Source of the DNA: DATBGO01 sp963695645
GTDB taxonomy: Bacteria > Actinomycetota > Actinomycetes > Streptosporangiales > Streptosporangiaceae
Assembly (NCBI GenBank): GCA_963695645.1
Contig: CAVOHC010000012.1
Location: forward strand, 372,001-436,000
Direction of reading: 5' to 3'
Length of the DNA: 64,000 bases
This document shows, one piece after another, positions 10,501-17,603 of this stretch; positions within the stretch are counted from its first letter, which is position 1, and each line of letters opens with the position of its first letter. The notes under the pieces are model-generated. The model saw only the letters and a program-made list of their open reading frames with translations, was not told the DNA's origin and searched no databases. A program made the translations under genes and the position numbers.

Positions 10501-11391
10501 CCTTCCCCGGCCGGCTCATGGGCGCAGGCGTTCCGGCTTCCGCCGGGCGGCGGACTTGTGAACATCAGCCGGGATCAGGGCACGCACGACATCGCGCTCG
10601 TCATCGAGGTACTTGCCGTCGCCGCGGCGGCAGTGCTCGCCTTGCCCGGGACTAGGGCGACCGCGGCGGAAAGCGTCCGTAATGCTGGCCCGAACGCGGC
10701 AGCCGGGCGGGACTCCACGGACGCGCCGGAACCTGACCGCCCGGGTACGTCAGGCAGGCGGATGGCCGGCGGCCGGGCCGGCCAGCCGCTCCGCAGACGA
10801 CGGCAGGGCAGGGCGGCCGGGCGTCGATTGCAGCGGGCTGGCGAGGGAGCCGCCGCCGCGGCGGCTGGCGCCGGAGCCGTCCATGACAGGGGTGAGCCGG
10901 CCCTTCAGCCGGGAGCGCGGCCGGCTCACGGACCGGACGCCAGGTCCGCAGCCTCGGATGAGCACCCGGACCGGATACCGGTTGAGCCGTCAGGCAGGCC
11001 GTCGGCCGACGGGACGGGCCTGGCTGCGGATGCCCCATCTGGCCGGTTTGCGGACCGGCCCGGCGCGGGTCAGCCGCCAAGCTGGGGCGAGGCTGCGCTG
11101 GGACCGAACCGGGGCGGGCCGGGCCAGCGGCCGGACTGGCCAGGCGGCGATCAGCGGGACTGGCCGGGTGGCGATCAGCGGCCGGACTGGCCGGGTGGCG
11201 ATCAGCGGCCGGACTGGCCGGGTGGTGATCAGCGGGACTGGCCGGGTGGCGATCAGCGGGACTGGCCAGCCGGCGGTCAGCGGCTCGGCTGGGACGATGC
11301 CGGTCAGCGACCGGCCCGGGCAGCCGCGCAGGCCAGGCCGGTCGGTCGCGCAGTCGATGGGCCGGCCATCCGGCCACGGCGACGCGCTTGA
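7582..11391 (+). CDS. Large membrane glycosyltransferase family 2 protein with low-complexity tail
   Basis: Predicted 1,269-residue envelope glycosyltransferase. The N-terminus (about 1-290) is a GT-A family 2 domain: VTAVIVAHDGAAWLPQVIESL, the acidic LHDDCEP and FRDDVDFCWRVHAAG. About a dozen hydrophobic helices follow (about 270-760), then an extracytoplasmic segment, one more helix near residue 1010, and an Arg/Pro/Gly-rich cytoplasmic tail. The tail contains repeats of DWPGGDQR. The start is the TTG at 7582; no strong ribosome site is visible, so the exact start is uncertain. The genes after it (DUF5719, metallopeptidase, DUF3499, phosphomannomutase) are the usual neighbours in actinobacteria. 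The tail may be frameshifted: a different frame (11392-11506) looks coding and overlaps the next start. Confidence 0.85.
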   Translation: MSPNETYPQHVVTAVIVAHDGAAWLPQVIESLLEQTRPVQRVVAVDTGSRDRSGAVLSGLLGQAVVFGMDRGTGYAAAVARALQHRSANVSIPGPAGLPANERVEWIWLLHDDCEPAPEALEQLLRGAAATRSAAVLGPKVMDWADRKVILEAGVSIDTVGRRITGIEPREVDQGQHDGDRDALAAGSAGMLIRRDVWEEVGGFDQSMMLFRDDVDFCWRVHAAGYRVRVITDAIVFHLEAAARRRRAVSVTRRPHQLDRRNAMFTLLSNLPVGPMLASLAGNVAVSLLRTVFFLLAKRPGAGADELSALGSVLGHPIRLLKARRRRSPGRRAAYGRLRADLPKGHSLQQLAEFAAAAMSRSTQADTAGSHHATDDPTDDDSLLIDTGLAQRILTHPGVALFLGLTLVALVAERSLLSGGPLGGGALVPAWGGVSGLWHEYLQGFHPSGIGSGSSAPPYIAFVAALATVLGGKPWLAVDVILLGCVPLAGVFAFLAIRPVTRSAPVRIWAAAAYALLPVAMGAIAAGRLGTAVAFALLPLIALLAARMFTQPPRQARRAAWATGLTIAIAAAFVPLTWLVAVLAAVVTAAAIGPGRPSVLGNLGIVAIVPPVVLLPWTVQLAAHPADLLLEVGVQQSGLASPELPARSLLMLSPGGPGLPPVWVTAGLAVAGIAALLFSRRRVLVIAGWGAAISGLLVAIVVSRMMVSPAGGGQAVPAWPGIALAMVGAGLVLAAATAADALPRLAGGGSTRSLGAARTAGAAVLAAAACSAPLLSAAYWLINGVSGPVAPTAAPVVPVLVSMSSASGLQLRTLVLRSAGGQVSYTLQRGLSPSLGEADLAPVTPAQRALDTAVATLVAPNGGEADDQGQSLAQFDIGFVLVPAPVDQSLARLLDGVADLRPVTATSAFALWRLVEPSARARVVEPGGNVVALRSGEVSVSHASAPARGGTLELAEPAGGWSATLNGRPLTRVPSPAGSWAQAFRLPPGGGLVNISRDQGTHDIALVIEVLAVAAAAVLALPGTRATAAESVRNAGPNAAAGRDSTDAPEPDRPGTSGRRMAGGRAGQPLRRRRQGRAAGRRLQRAGEGAAAAAAGAGAVHDRGEPALQPGARPAHGPDARSAASDEHPDRIPVEPSGRPSADGTGLAADAPSGRFADRPGAGQPPSWGEAALGPNRGGPGQRPDWPGGDQRDWPGGDQRPDWPGGDQRPDWPGGDQRDWPGGDQRDWPAGGQRLGWDDAGQRPARAAAQARPVGRAVDGPAIRPRRRA
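11131..11282 (+). repeat. 24/27-bp in-frame tandem repeats encoding (P)DWPGGDQR
   Basis: Six imperfect units in the glycosyltransferase tail, each encoding DWPGGDQR with or without an extra Pro. All unit lengths are multiples of three. Confidence 0.85.
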
Positions 11392-11502
11392 TCCGCTGCC
11401 GCCCGCGGAAGGAAGCGGGCCGCCCTGGACCGGACCGGCGACCGGAGATGTTCCGCCGCCACGGTGGCCCGTCCCTGACGGCGACACCGAAGGGGAACCC
11501 TG

Positions 11503-13038
11503 GTGACGCGCATCCTCGCAAGCCGGTACGTGCTCGCCCTGCTGCTGATCCTGGCGGTGGGCGCGGAATTCGGGGTGGCCATGGAGAGCCATCCGGTGGC
11601 TCTCGCGGCCGGCCCCCCGGCGGCTGCGTCAGCTAGGGCGATGGTCACGTCGGTCGTACGCGCCTGCCCCGCGCCGGGCTCAACCGGGCCAACGGCGGGC
11701 GGGATAGCGGCGGCCACCGCGTCCGCGGGCACCGGACAGGCCGTGGTGAGCCGGCTGTCTCCGGTCAGCGCCACGGCGCCGGGCCCCGTGGTGCAGGCCA
11801 TCACCACGCCCGGCCAGGTCGTGCAGACGGCTATCCCCGCGGCCCCCGTCCCGGGCCGGAGCCTTCCGGCCGGCACCGCGGCGACGGCCAGCCAGGTCGC
11901 GACGGGCCCGGCACGCGGCGGGATCATGGTCCAGGCCACTGGTGCGATGGCGCGCGGGCTAGAGGTTGAGCAGACTGGCCCGGACGGGGTGGCCACCGCG
12001 CGGTGCGGTGGCCCGGGCACCGATTTCTGGTTTGTCGGGCCGGGGCAGCACTCGGTCGCCGACATCCAGCTCTATCTCATGGACACCGACAATCAGCCCG
12101 CAACCGCCGAGGTTGACGTGTACACCGACAGCGGGCCGCTGCTGGGCAGCACGGATAGCGGGATAGCAGTGCCTGCCCATGGCCTCGTCGTCCAGTCGCT
12201 GGCCAAGCTCGTGCGCGACTCCAGAGTCCTGGCGCTGCACATCAGCACGAGCGTGGGGCGGGTGGTGGCGGCCGTGCGGGAGACGGCCAGCACCGCGAAG
12301 CCCGGCGCGTGGCTGCCCGCAGCCCAGCCGCCCGCGACCAGCTTGGTGCTTCCCGGCGTGCCTGGCTCGGCGGGAACGCGGCAGCTCTACGTTGCCGTGC
12401 CAGGTGCGGGCAACGCCCAGGTCAAGCTGACTGCGGTGACCGCCAAGGGCTCGTACCAGCCGACCGGCGGCAACGGCATCGACTTGCCTGGCGGCTCGGC
12501 GGTCGAGGTTGCCCTGCCGTCTCTCGGCGGAGTAGCAGGAGCGGTCCGGGTCACGTCGAACGTCCCGGTGACGGCCACAATGTCGGTGCCCGGCGGCGAC
12601 TCGGGCGCTCCTGGCGCGTTCACCGCCGCCTCGGCACCGGTCCAGGAGCAAGGCGTGATAGCCGGCAATACGGGCGTCCCGGCATCCCTGGTCCTTTCCG
12701 CTCCGCAAGGCGCTGCCCAGGTCCGGGTCGCCACGCGGGCTGGCGCTCCCGCGCCGGCCGGCACTCCCGCATCGGCCGGCGATGTGGTGCGGATTGCTGC
12801 CGGGCACAGCGTGGTGGTGAAAGTCAGCACGCCGGCCGGTTCCGGCCGGAGGGCGGCTTTCGCGGTGCTGCTCACGCCGCTGCCCGGCTCAGGCCCGGTG
12901 TATGCCGGGCGGGTGCTCAGCGTTGGCGGCGCGGTGCTATCGATTCTTCCGGCGGCCAGCTCGCTGACCTGGGTTCCGCTCCCGGCGGTGCACAACTCGC
13001 TGCTGACAGTCCTGCCCGGCGGTCAGTCGTCCGGGTAG
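11503..13038 (+). CDS. DUF5719-family exported protein
   Basis: Predicted 511-residue secreted or membrane-anchored protein of unknown function. An N-terminal hydrophobic segment (YVLALLLILAVGAEFGVA, about residues 7-24) is likely a signal peptide or anchor. The remainder is Ala/Gly/Val/Pro-rich beta-type sequence with no catalytic motif I can recognise. Family assignment rests on its position directly after the family 2 glycosyltransferase, where DUF5719 proteins are typically found, and on its overall layout. The GTG start overlaps by GTGA a candidate alternative end of the upstream gene, and AAGGGG lies upstream. Its last 16 bases overlap the convergent metallopeptidase gene. Confidence 0.7.
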   Translation: MTRILASRYVLALLLILAVGAEFGVAMESHPVALAAGPPAAASARAMVTSVVRACPAPGSTGPTAGGIAAATASAGTGQAVVSRLSPVSATAPGPVVQAITTPGQVVQTAIPAAPVPGRSLPAGTAATASQVATGPARGGIMVQATGAMARGLEVEQTGPDGVATARCGGPGTDFWFVGPGQHSVADIQLYLMDTDNQPATAEVDVYTDSGPLLGSTDSGIAVPAHGLVVQSLAKLVRDSRVLALHISTSVGRVVAAVRETASTAKPGAWLPAAQPPATSLVLPGVPGSAGTRQLYVAVPGAGNAQVKLTAVTAKGSYQPTGGNGIDLPGGSAVEVALPSLGGVAGAVRVTSNVPVTATMSVPGGDSGAPGAFTAASAPVQEQGVIAGNTGVPASLVLSAPQGAAQVRVATRAGAPAPAGTPASAGDVVRIAAGHSVVVKVSTPAGSGRRAAFAVLLTPLPGSGPVYAGRVLSVGGAVLSILPAASSLTWVPLPAVHNSLLTVLPGGQSSG

Positions 13039-13499
13039 CCCGGGTCGACCGCCTCGGGGTCAATGCCGAGCAGCCGCGCGAATTCCTCAACGACCACGTC
13101 CAGTACCAGCTCGGCGAGTTCCTCCTCGCCATCTGCGCGGGCCATCAGGGGGCGCCGGTACAGGACGATCCTGGCCGGCCTGGCCGGGCGCTGCGGGTCG
13201 TCGGCCTGCGGCCAGCCCGGATCAAGCCGTGCCAGCGGTACCGGATCGGGCTCATCGTCGGGCAGATCGGCGGGCGGGATCTCCTCTACGGCGAACTCGA
13301 CGCCGGCCAGTTCGGACTGCCAGCGGGGCTCGAGCTGCGCGACGGCCTGCAGGACCAGATCATCGAAGGCCTCCGCCCGGCTGCGGTGAATCGGAGCGTC
13401 CTGTGGTGCCAGTATGCCGCGCAGCCCCCTGCCGTGCCTGTCCCGCCGCCGGATCCGGGCCGGGCGGGCCGGGTCGCCGTCGCGGTCGCCGCTTCGCAC
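13023..13499 (-). CDS. Metallopeptidase-family protein (zincin fold, metal site degenerate)
   Basis: Resembles the mycobacterial Rv3259-type protein: conserved N-terminal RRRDRHGRGLRG, central VEEIPPADL, PARIVLYRRP and C-terminal LDVVVEEFARLLGIDPEAVDP. I chose GTG 13499, giving 158 residues, because the family begins close to the RDR-GRG motif; upstream codons run into a 14-bp tandem repeat. In related zincins the last helix holds HEXXH, whereas here it reads VVEEFARLLG with no His. It is therefore probably not a zinc protease; function unknown. It is divergent from the DUF3499 gene, as in other actinobacteria. Confidence 0.8.
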   Translation of the reverse strand: MRSGDRDGDPARPARIRRRDRHGRGLRGILAPQDAPIHRSRAEAFDDLVLQAVAQLEPRWQSELAGVEFAVEEIPPADLPDDEPDPVPLARLDPGWPQADDPQRPARPARIVLYRRPLMARADGEEELAELVLDVVVEEFARLLGIDPEAVDPGYPDD

Positions 13500-13554
13500 A
13501 GTCTCAGAGCGTAGCCGGGCTTGCCGTGCCGCATCAGCGTGATCGTGCAGGCGT

Positions 13555-13644
13555 GATCGCACCGGCATGATCGCACCGATCGCACCGGCACGATCGCACC
13601 GGCACGATCGCACCGGCACGATCGCACAGACACGATCGCACAGA
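13555..13644. repeat. 14-bp tandem repeat upstream of the metallopeptidase gene
   Basis: About six copies of a 14-base unit (CGATCGCACCGGCA and variants) in the 290-bp divergent intergenic region 13500-13789. CGATCG palindromes recur at regular intervals. Nothing else is recognised in that gap. Confidence 0.8.
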
Positions 13645-13789
13645 GTGCCCCAGGTGATGGCGTTACCGCCTGCGGCTCGGTACCGTCTGCCGTTGTGATC
13701 GATCCACGCGGGCAAGCCTCCTGCGGGATGCGACAGCCGGCCGCTAGCCTTGGCGGCAGGGTGCGCGAAGCCGTGAGGGAGGCGGGCCG

Positions 13790-14155
13790 TTGAGTTCTCG
13801 TCGCTGCAGCCGGCCCGCGTGCAAGCAGGCCGCGCTGTACACCCTCACCTATGTCTACCGTGACTCGACGGCTGTTCTGGGCCCGCTCGCGACCTATCAG
13901 GAACCGCATTGCTACGACCTGTGCGCCGCGCATGCCGACCGGCTGACCGTACCGCGAGGCTGGGACGTCGTCCGGCTGCCGGCCGGCCCGGCCGAGGCGG
14001 AAGCGGACGACCTTGAGGCGCTCGCCGACGCGGTCAGGGAGGCGGTGGTCCCGCGCGTCGCAACAGAGCCCGTCGGTCAGGGCGTCGAGGTGGGCAGGCG
14101 CGGCCACCTGCGGATGCTCCGCTCCTCGCCGGGAGATCCAGGACGGCTTGGCTAG
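13790..14155 (+). CDS. DUF3499-family protein
   Basis: Conserved actinobacterial protein of 121 residues, function unknown. It begins SSRRCSRPACKQAALYTLTYVY and has a second Cys/His-rich stretch, HCYDLCAAHADRLTVPRGW. The paired Cys and His suggest a small metal-binding fold. The start is TTG 13790, supported by GGGAGG at 13777-13782. It lies between the metallopeptidase and phosphomannomutase genes, matching mycobacterial Rv3258c. Confidence 0.88.
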   Translation: MSSRRCSRPACKQAALYTLTYVYRDSTAVLGPLATYQEPHCYDLCAAHADRLTVPRGWDVVRLPAGPAEAEADDLEALADAVREAVVPRVATEPVGQGVEVGRRGHLRMLRSSPGDPGRLG

Positions 14156-14334
14156 GACCCGGTTCGGCCCGGTAGACCCGGGGACCGCCTGGGGACCGCC
14201 CAGGGGACCCGCCGAGGGCCGCGGCACGCACTCGGGGGCCGGGGCATCTGGACCGGTAGGCTCGGTGTCCGGGGATCGCGGCGGGTTACCGCTGCGGGCG
14301 GCAGCGCAGCAGCGTGCTGGGGAGGCAGGCCATA

Positions 14335-15690
14335 GTGGCGCAGTACGCGAAGATCTTTAAGGCATACGACATCCGCGGCATCGTTCCCGATGAGCTCGAT
14401 GAGCCGGTCGCTGAATCAGTAGGGGCGGCGTTCGCGCAGCTGACCGGCGCGGCTGCGGTGGTGACCGTGCACGACATGCGGACCTCCTCAGTCCCGCTGG
14501 CGGAGGCGTTCGGCCGCGGCGCGGCCAGCCGCGGCGCGGATGTGATCTCCGCCGGGCTCGGCTCCACCGACATGCTCTACTACGCGAGCGGCAGCCTCGA
14601 CGTGCCTGGTGCGATGATCACGGCCAGCCACAACCCGGCCAAGTACAACGGGATCAAGCTGTGCCGGGCCGGCGCCCGCCCGGTGGGGTCCACGACCGGC
14701 CTGGCGGAACTAGAGGAGATGGCCTCGCGCGGCCTTCCGGCACCCCAAGGCTCGCCCGGGAACATCACGCCGCGGGATCTTATGTCGGGGTATGCCGGCT
14801 ATCTGACGACCCTGGTCGACCTGTCCGGCATCCGCCCGCTCAAGGTGGCCGTGGACGCGGGGAACGGCATGGCGGGCTACACCGTGCCCAGGGTGTTCCA
14901 CGGGCTGCCGATCGACCTCGTGCCGCTCTACTTCGAGCTGGACGGGACGTTCCCGCACCACGAGGCGAACCCGATCGATCCGGCTAACCTGGCCGACCTG
15001 CGGCAGGCCGTCGTGGATTCGGGAGCCGACATCGGCCTCGCGTTCGACGGCGACGCCGACCGGTGCTTCGTCGTCGATGAGCGTGGCGAGATCGTTTCGC
15101 CGTCCGTGCTGACGGCGCTGATCGCGGTACGAGAGCTCGCCAGGGAGCCCGGCGCCATGATCGTCCATAACCTGATCACCTCCCGGGCCGTCCCTGAGAT
15201 CGTGGCCGAGCATGGCGGCAAACCGGTACGGACCAGGGTCGGTCACTCGTTCATCAAGGCCGTGATGGCCGACACCGGAGCGGTGTTCGGCGGCGAGCAC
15301 TCCGGGCACTTCTACTTCCGGGACTTCTGGTTCGCCGATTCCGGGATGCTCGCCGCACTGCACGTGCTTGCCGCGCTCGGGTCGCAGCCAGGGCCGCTGT
15401 CGCCGCTGCTCGCCCGTTACGGCAGGTACCTGGCGTCGGGCGAGATCAACAGCGAAGTGCCCGACCAGGCCGCGGCCGCCGCGAGGATCCGCGAATCGTT
15501 CGCGGCGCGGCCCGGCGTCACCGTCGACGACCTGGACGGGCTGACCGTGGCGACCGACGACTGGTGGTTCAACCTGCGGCCATCCAACACCGAGCCGCTG
15601 CTGCGGCTCAATGTGGAGGCGGCGGACGCGGCCGTCCTCGCTGCGACCCGCGATGAGGTCCTGGACATCGTGCGCGATGCTGGAGCCTAG
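14335..15690 (+). CDS. manB: Phosphomannomutase/phosphoglucomutase (ManB)
   Basis: Interconverts hexose-6-phosphate and hexose-1-phosphate, feeding GDP-mannose formation for envelope mannans. The 451-residue protein has the four-domain alpha-phosphohexomutase order: phosphoserine loop ITASHNPAKYNG (Ser98), metal loop FDGDADRC, sugar-binding GGEHSGHFYFRD and phosphate-binding RPSNTEPLLRLN. I start at GTG 14335, where GGGGAGG at 14319-14325 is well spaced, rather than at the in-frame GTG 14314. The gene order DUF3499-manB-Trm112-like is conserved in actinobacteria. Confidence 0.95.
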   Translation: MAQYAKIFKAYDIRGIVPDELDEPVAESVGAAFAQLTGAAAVVTVHDMRTSSVPLAEAFGRGAASRGADVISAGLGSTDMLYYASGSLDVPGAMITASHNPAKYNGIKLCRAGARPVGSTTGLAELEEMASRGLPAPQGSPGNITPRDLMSGYAGYLTTLVDLSGIRPLKVAVDAGNGMAGYTVPRVFHGLPIDLVPLYFELDGTFPHHEANPIDPANLADLRQAVVDSGADIGLAFDGDADRCFVVDERGEIVSPSVLTALIAVRELAREPGAMIVHNLITSRAVPEIVAEHGGKPVRTRVGHSFIKAVMADTGAVFGGEHSGHFYFRDFWFADSGMLAALHVLAALGSQPGPLSPLLARYGRYLASGEINSEVPDQAAAAARIRESFAARPGVTVDDLDGLTVATDDWWFNLRPSNTEPLLRLNVEAADAAVLAATRDEVLDIVRDAGA

Positions 15691-15721
15691 GCCGGACACC
15701 CCCGACACCATCGGAGACGCC

Positions 15722-15904
15722 ATGAACATCGACGACTGGCTGCTTGACATCCTGGCCTGCCCGAAATGCCATGCGCCGCTGCGTGCCGACGACCAGGCCA
15801 ATGAGCTGGTCTGTACCGGCGCGGACTGCGGGCTGGCCTACCCGGTGCGCGACGATATACCGGTCCTGCTGGTGGCCGAGGCCCGCGATCCCGCGGCCAG
15901 CTAG
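15722..15904 (+). CDS. Trm112-family small zinc-binding protein
   Basis: A 60-residue protein with CPKCHAPL at about residues 13-20 and a second pair in CTGADCGLAYPV, a four-Cys zinc-ribbon arrangement, ending DIPVLL. Trm112-like proteins are stabilising partners of methyltransferases in many organisms; in bacteria the partner is often unknown. The ATG 15722 follows GGAGACGCC and lies 31 bases after manB, so the two are probably co-transcribed. Confidence 0.88.
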   Translation: MNIDDWLLDILACPKCHAPLRADDQANELVCTGADCGLAYPVRDDIPVLLVAEARDPAAS

Positions 15905-15912
15905 CCGAGCCT

Positions 15913-16956
15913 GTGGCGTCCGGCCCGACCGGGGATGCTGCCGGTTCCGCGCCAGCGCGCCCGGCGGCCGGGAGAAGAGCTGTCTTTGCGGCTTTCGCCG
16001 CCAACCTGGCCATCGCGGCGACCAAGTTCATCGCGTTCGTGATCACCGGCTCGGCGGCGATGCTTGCGGAATCGGTTCACTCGGTAGCTGATTCAGGCGA
16101 CCAGGCGCTGCTCCTCATCGGGCGGAAACGGTCGCTGCGCGATCAGACTGAGGAACACCAGTTCGGGTTCGGCGCTGAACGCTACTTCTACGCCTTCATC
16201 GTCGCCGTGGTGCTGTTCACGGTGGGTGCCGTGTTCTCCGGTTACGAGGGCATCCAGCGGATCGCCCATCCCGAGCACCTGACCTCGCCGGGCGCCGCGT
16301 TCATCGTGCTCGGCGTCGCCATCGTCTTGGAGGGCCTGTCGTTCCGGACGGCGGTCACCGAGTCGAACCGCACCAGGGGCACGCTGAGCTGGTATCGCTT
16401 CATCAGGCACGCGAAGGCGCCGGAACTTCCTGCCGTGCTGCTGGAGGACTTCGCCGCGCTGGTCGGGCTCGCGCTCGCGGTCTGCGGCGTCACGCTGACC
16501 GTCATCACCGGGAATCCGAAGTGGGACGGCGCGGCCTCGCTGGCGATCGGCGTCCTGCTCGGCTGCATCGCGGTGATCCTCGCGGTCGAGATGAAGAGCC
16601 TGCTCATCGGGGAAGCGGCGACCACGGAGGTGGAACGTGCCATCGACGCCGCGCTGGAGGCGGGACCGGAAGTGGAACGGGTCATCCACCTGCGCACCAT
16701 GCACGTGGGGCCGGACACGCTCCTGGTGGCCGCGAAGATCGCGGTCCGGGCCGAGGACAGCGCAGCCAGCCTCGCCGCCGCCATTGACAGGGCAGAACGC
16801 AGAGTCAGGGCCGCGGTCCCGATTGCTCAGCTCATCTACCTCGAGCCCGACCTGTACCAGGCTCGCCGCGCCGACGAGACCGACCCGGCCGTGCGCGCCG
16901 CGGGCCGCTCGTCACGTCGCGGCATGATCCGCGGGCTGCGCGGCCGGCCGCGCTGA
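15913..16956 (+). CDS. Cation diffusion facilitator (CDF) family transporter
   Basis: Predicted inner-membrane divalent cation/proton antiporter of 347 residues. Helix 2 carries the metal-site motif HSVADSGDQ and helix 5 carries LLEDFAALVGLA; CDF proteins place their zinc/iron/manganese ligands (His/Asp) here. About six transmembrane helices span roughly residues 25-230. A cytoplasmic C-terminal domain (235-320) contains the family's HLRTMHVGPDTLLV. The metal specificity cannot be read. GTG 15913 lies 8 bases after the Trm112-like gene. Confidence 0.9.
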   Translation: MASGPTGDAAGSAPARPAAGRRAVFAAFAANLAIAATKFIAFVITGSAAMLAESVHSVADSGDQALLLIGRKRSLRDQTEEHQFGFGAERYFYAFIVAVVLFTVGAVFSGYEGIQRIAHPEHLTSPGAAFIVLGVAIVLEGLSFRTAVTESNRTRGTLSWYRFIRHAKAPELPAVLLEDFAALVGLALAVCGVTLTVITGNPKWDGAASLAIGVLLGCIAVILAVEMKSLLIGEAATTEVERAIDAALEAGPEVERVIHLRTMHVGPDTLLVAAKIAVRAEDSAASLAAAIDRAERRVRAAVPIAQLIYLEPDLYQARRADETDPAVRAAGRSSRRGMIRGLRGRPR

Positions 16957-17027
16957 GCTACGGGTCCCCTGGCAGGCGCCGACCGCCGGTCATGCTGAAA
17001 GACCGCCGGTCAGCCTGGCCGCCGGTC

Positions 17028-17103
17028 AGCCGGTCAGCCGGTCAGCCGGGCAGCGTGGCAGCCGGTCAGCCGGGCAGCGTGGCAGCCGGTCAGCCGGTCA
17101 GCC
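17028..17103. repeat. GC-rich tandem repeats after the CDF gene
   Basis: Eight-base units (CCGGTCAG) interleaved with two copies of a 24-base unit in the short gap between the CDF and merR genes, which converge here. It could form secondary structure at the transcript ends. Confidence 0.75.
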
Positions 17104-17108
17104 TGGCG

Positions 17109-17486
17109 TCAGCGCCTGGCACGGCTGTCGGAGAGACGGAGCAGCCGGTGTGCTCGTTCCTTCTCGAAATCAAGCGCCCGGGCGGGCGGCGCCTGGATCC
17201 GCCCGATCCGCCTGCCGAGGTCGGCCACCTCGCTGCGGGCGGCGGGATCGGCCAGCACGCGCATCCCGAAGGCCAGCGCGGCCGGGGTGATGTCGTAGCG
17301 CTGCTCGATCGCCAGGGCCAGCGCAACCGCGTCCAGGTCAGCCGGACTGAAACGCCGGTGCCCCTGGGAGCGGCCGGCGTGCCGCCCGTCGCGCACCGCC
17401 GGGAGCAGTCCGAGGGACTCGCGGTACCGGAGCATCCGGGGCGACGTGCCGAGGTGCCTGGCGGCTTCGGTGATGCGCATAGTCAT
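17109..17486 (-). CDS. MerR-family transcription regulator
   Basis: DNA-binding protein of about 125 residues. The N-terminal winged helix reads MRITEAARHLGTSPRMLRYRESLGLLP, with RRFSPADLDAVALAL completing the MerR DNA-binding domain. The rest is a short helical segment without the Cys set of metal-sensing MerR proteins, so the signal is unknown. I start at ATG 17486 (MTMRITEA); an ORF extension to 17534 would cross the putative operator. No ribosome site precedes it, so it may be leaderless. It is divergent from sahH, and the inverted repeat at 17492-17507 lies five bases upstream of its start, suggesting autoregulation and possible control of sahH. Confidence 0.85.
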   Translation of the reverse strand: MTMRITEAARHLGTSPRMLRYRESLGLLPAVRDGRHAGRSQGHRRFSPADLDAVALALAIEQRYDITPAALAFGMRVLADPAARSEVADLGRRIGRIQAPPARALDFEKERAHRLLRLSDSRARR

Positions 17487-17491
17487 GAAGT

Positions 17492-17507
17492 TTACATTTT
17501 TCTGTAA
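17492..17507. promoter_or_regulatory. Candidate MerR operator between merR and sahH
   Basis: Perfect inverted repeat TTACA-N6-TGTAA in an AT-rich island within very GC-rich DNA. It sits immediately upstream of the merR start and about 100 bases upstream of sahH. MerR proteins bind such dyads; assignment to this regulator is inferred from proximity. Confidence 0.5.
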
Positions 17508-17603
17508 GATACGTGGCCTCCAGCGTGCGAGCACCCCAGCCGGTCCCGTACCGTCGGGGATGTCACCTCAACTCAGACACCGATCAAGCCGAGGAGTATG
17601 CGC

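Noticed and set aside
10613..11506. Separate 297-codon gene overlapping the glycosyltransferase tail
   Set aside because: Most of it is a +1 shadow of the repeat-rich tail; only its last 35-40 codons look coding, which is treated as a possible frameshifted end of the glycosyltransferase.
17028..17103. CRISPR-like array
   Set aside because: Units are 8-24 bases, contiguous and without unique spacers; same for the arrays at 13.6, 39.1 and 57.1 kb.
17510..17603. SAH riboswitch upstream of sahH
   Set aside because: The leader is under 100 bases and I see no matching conserved core; the MerR dyad is a better explanation for control.
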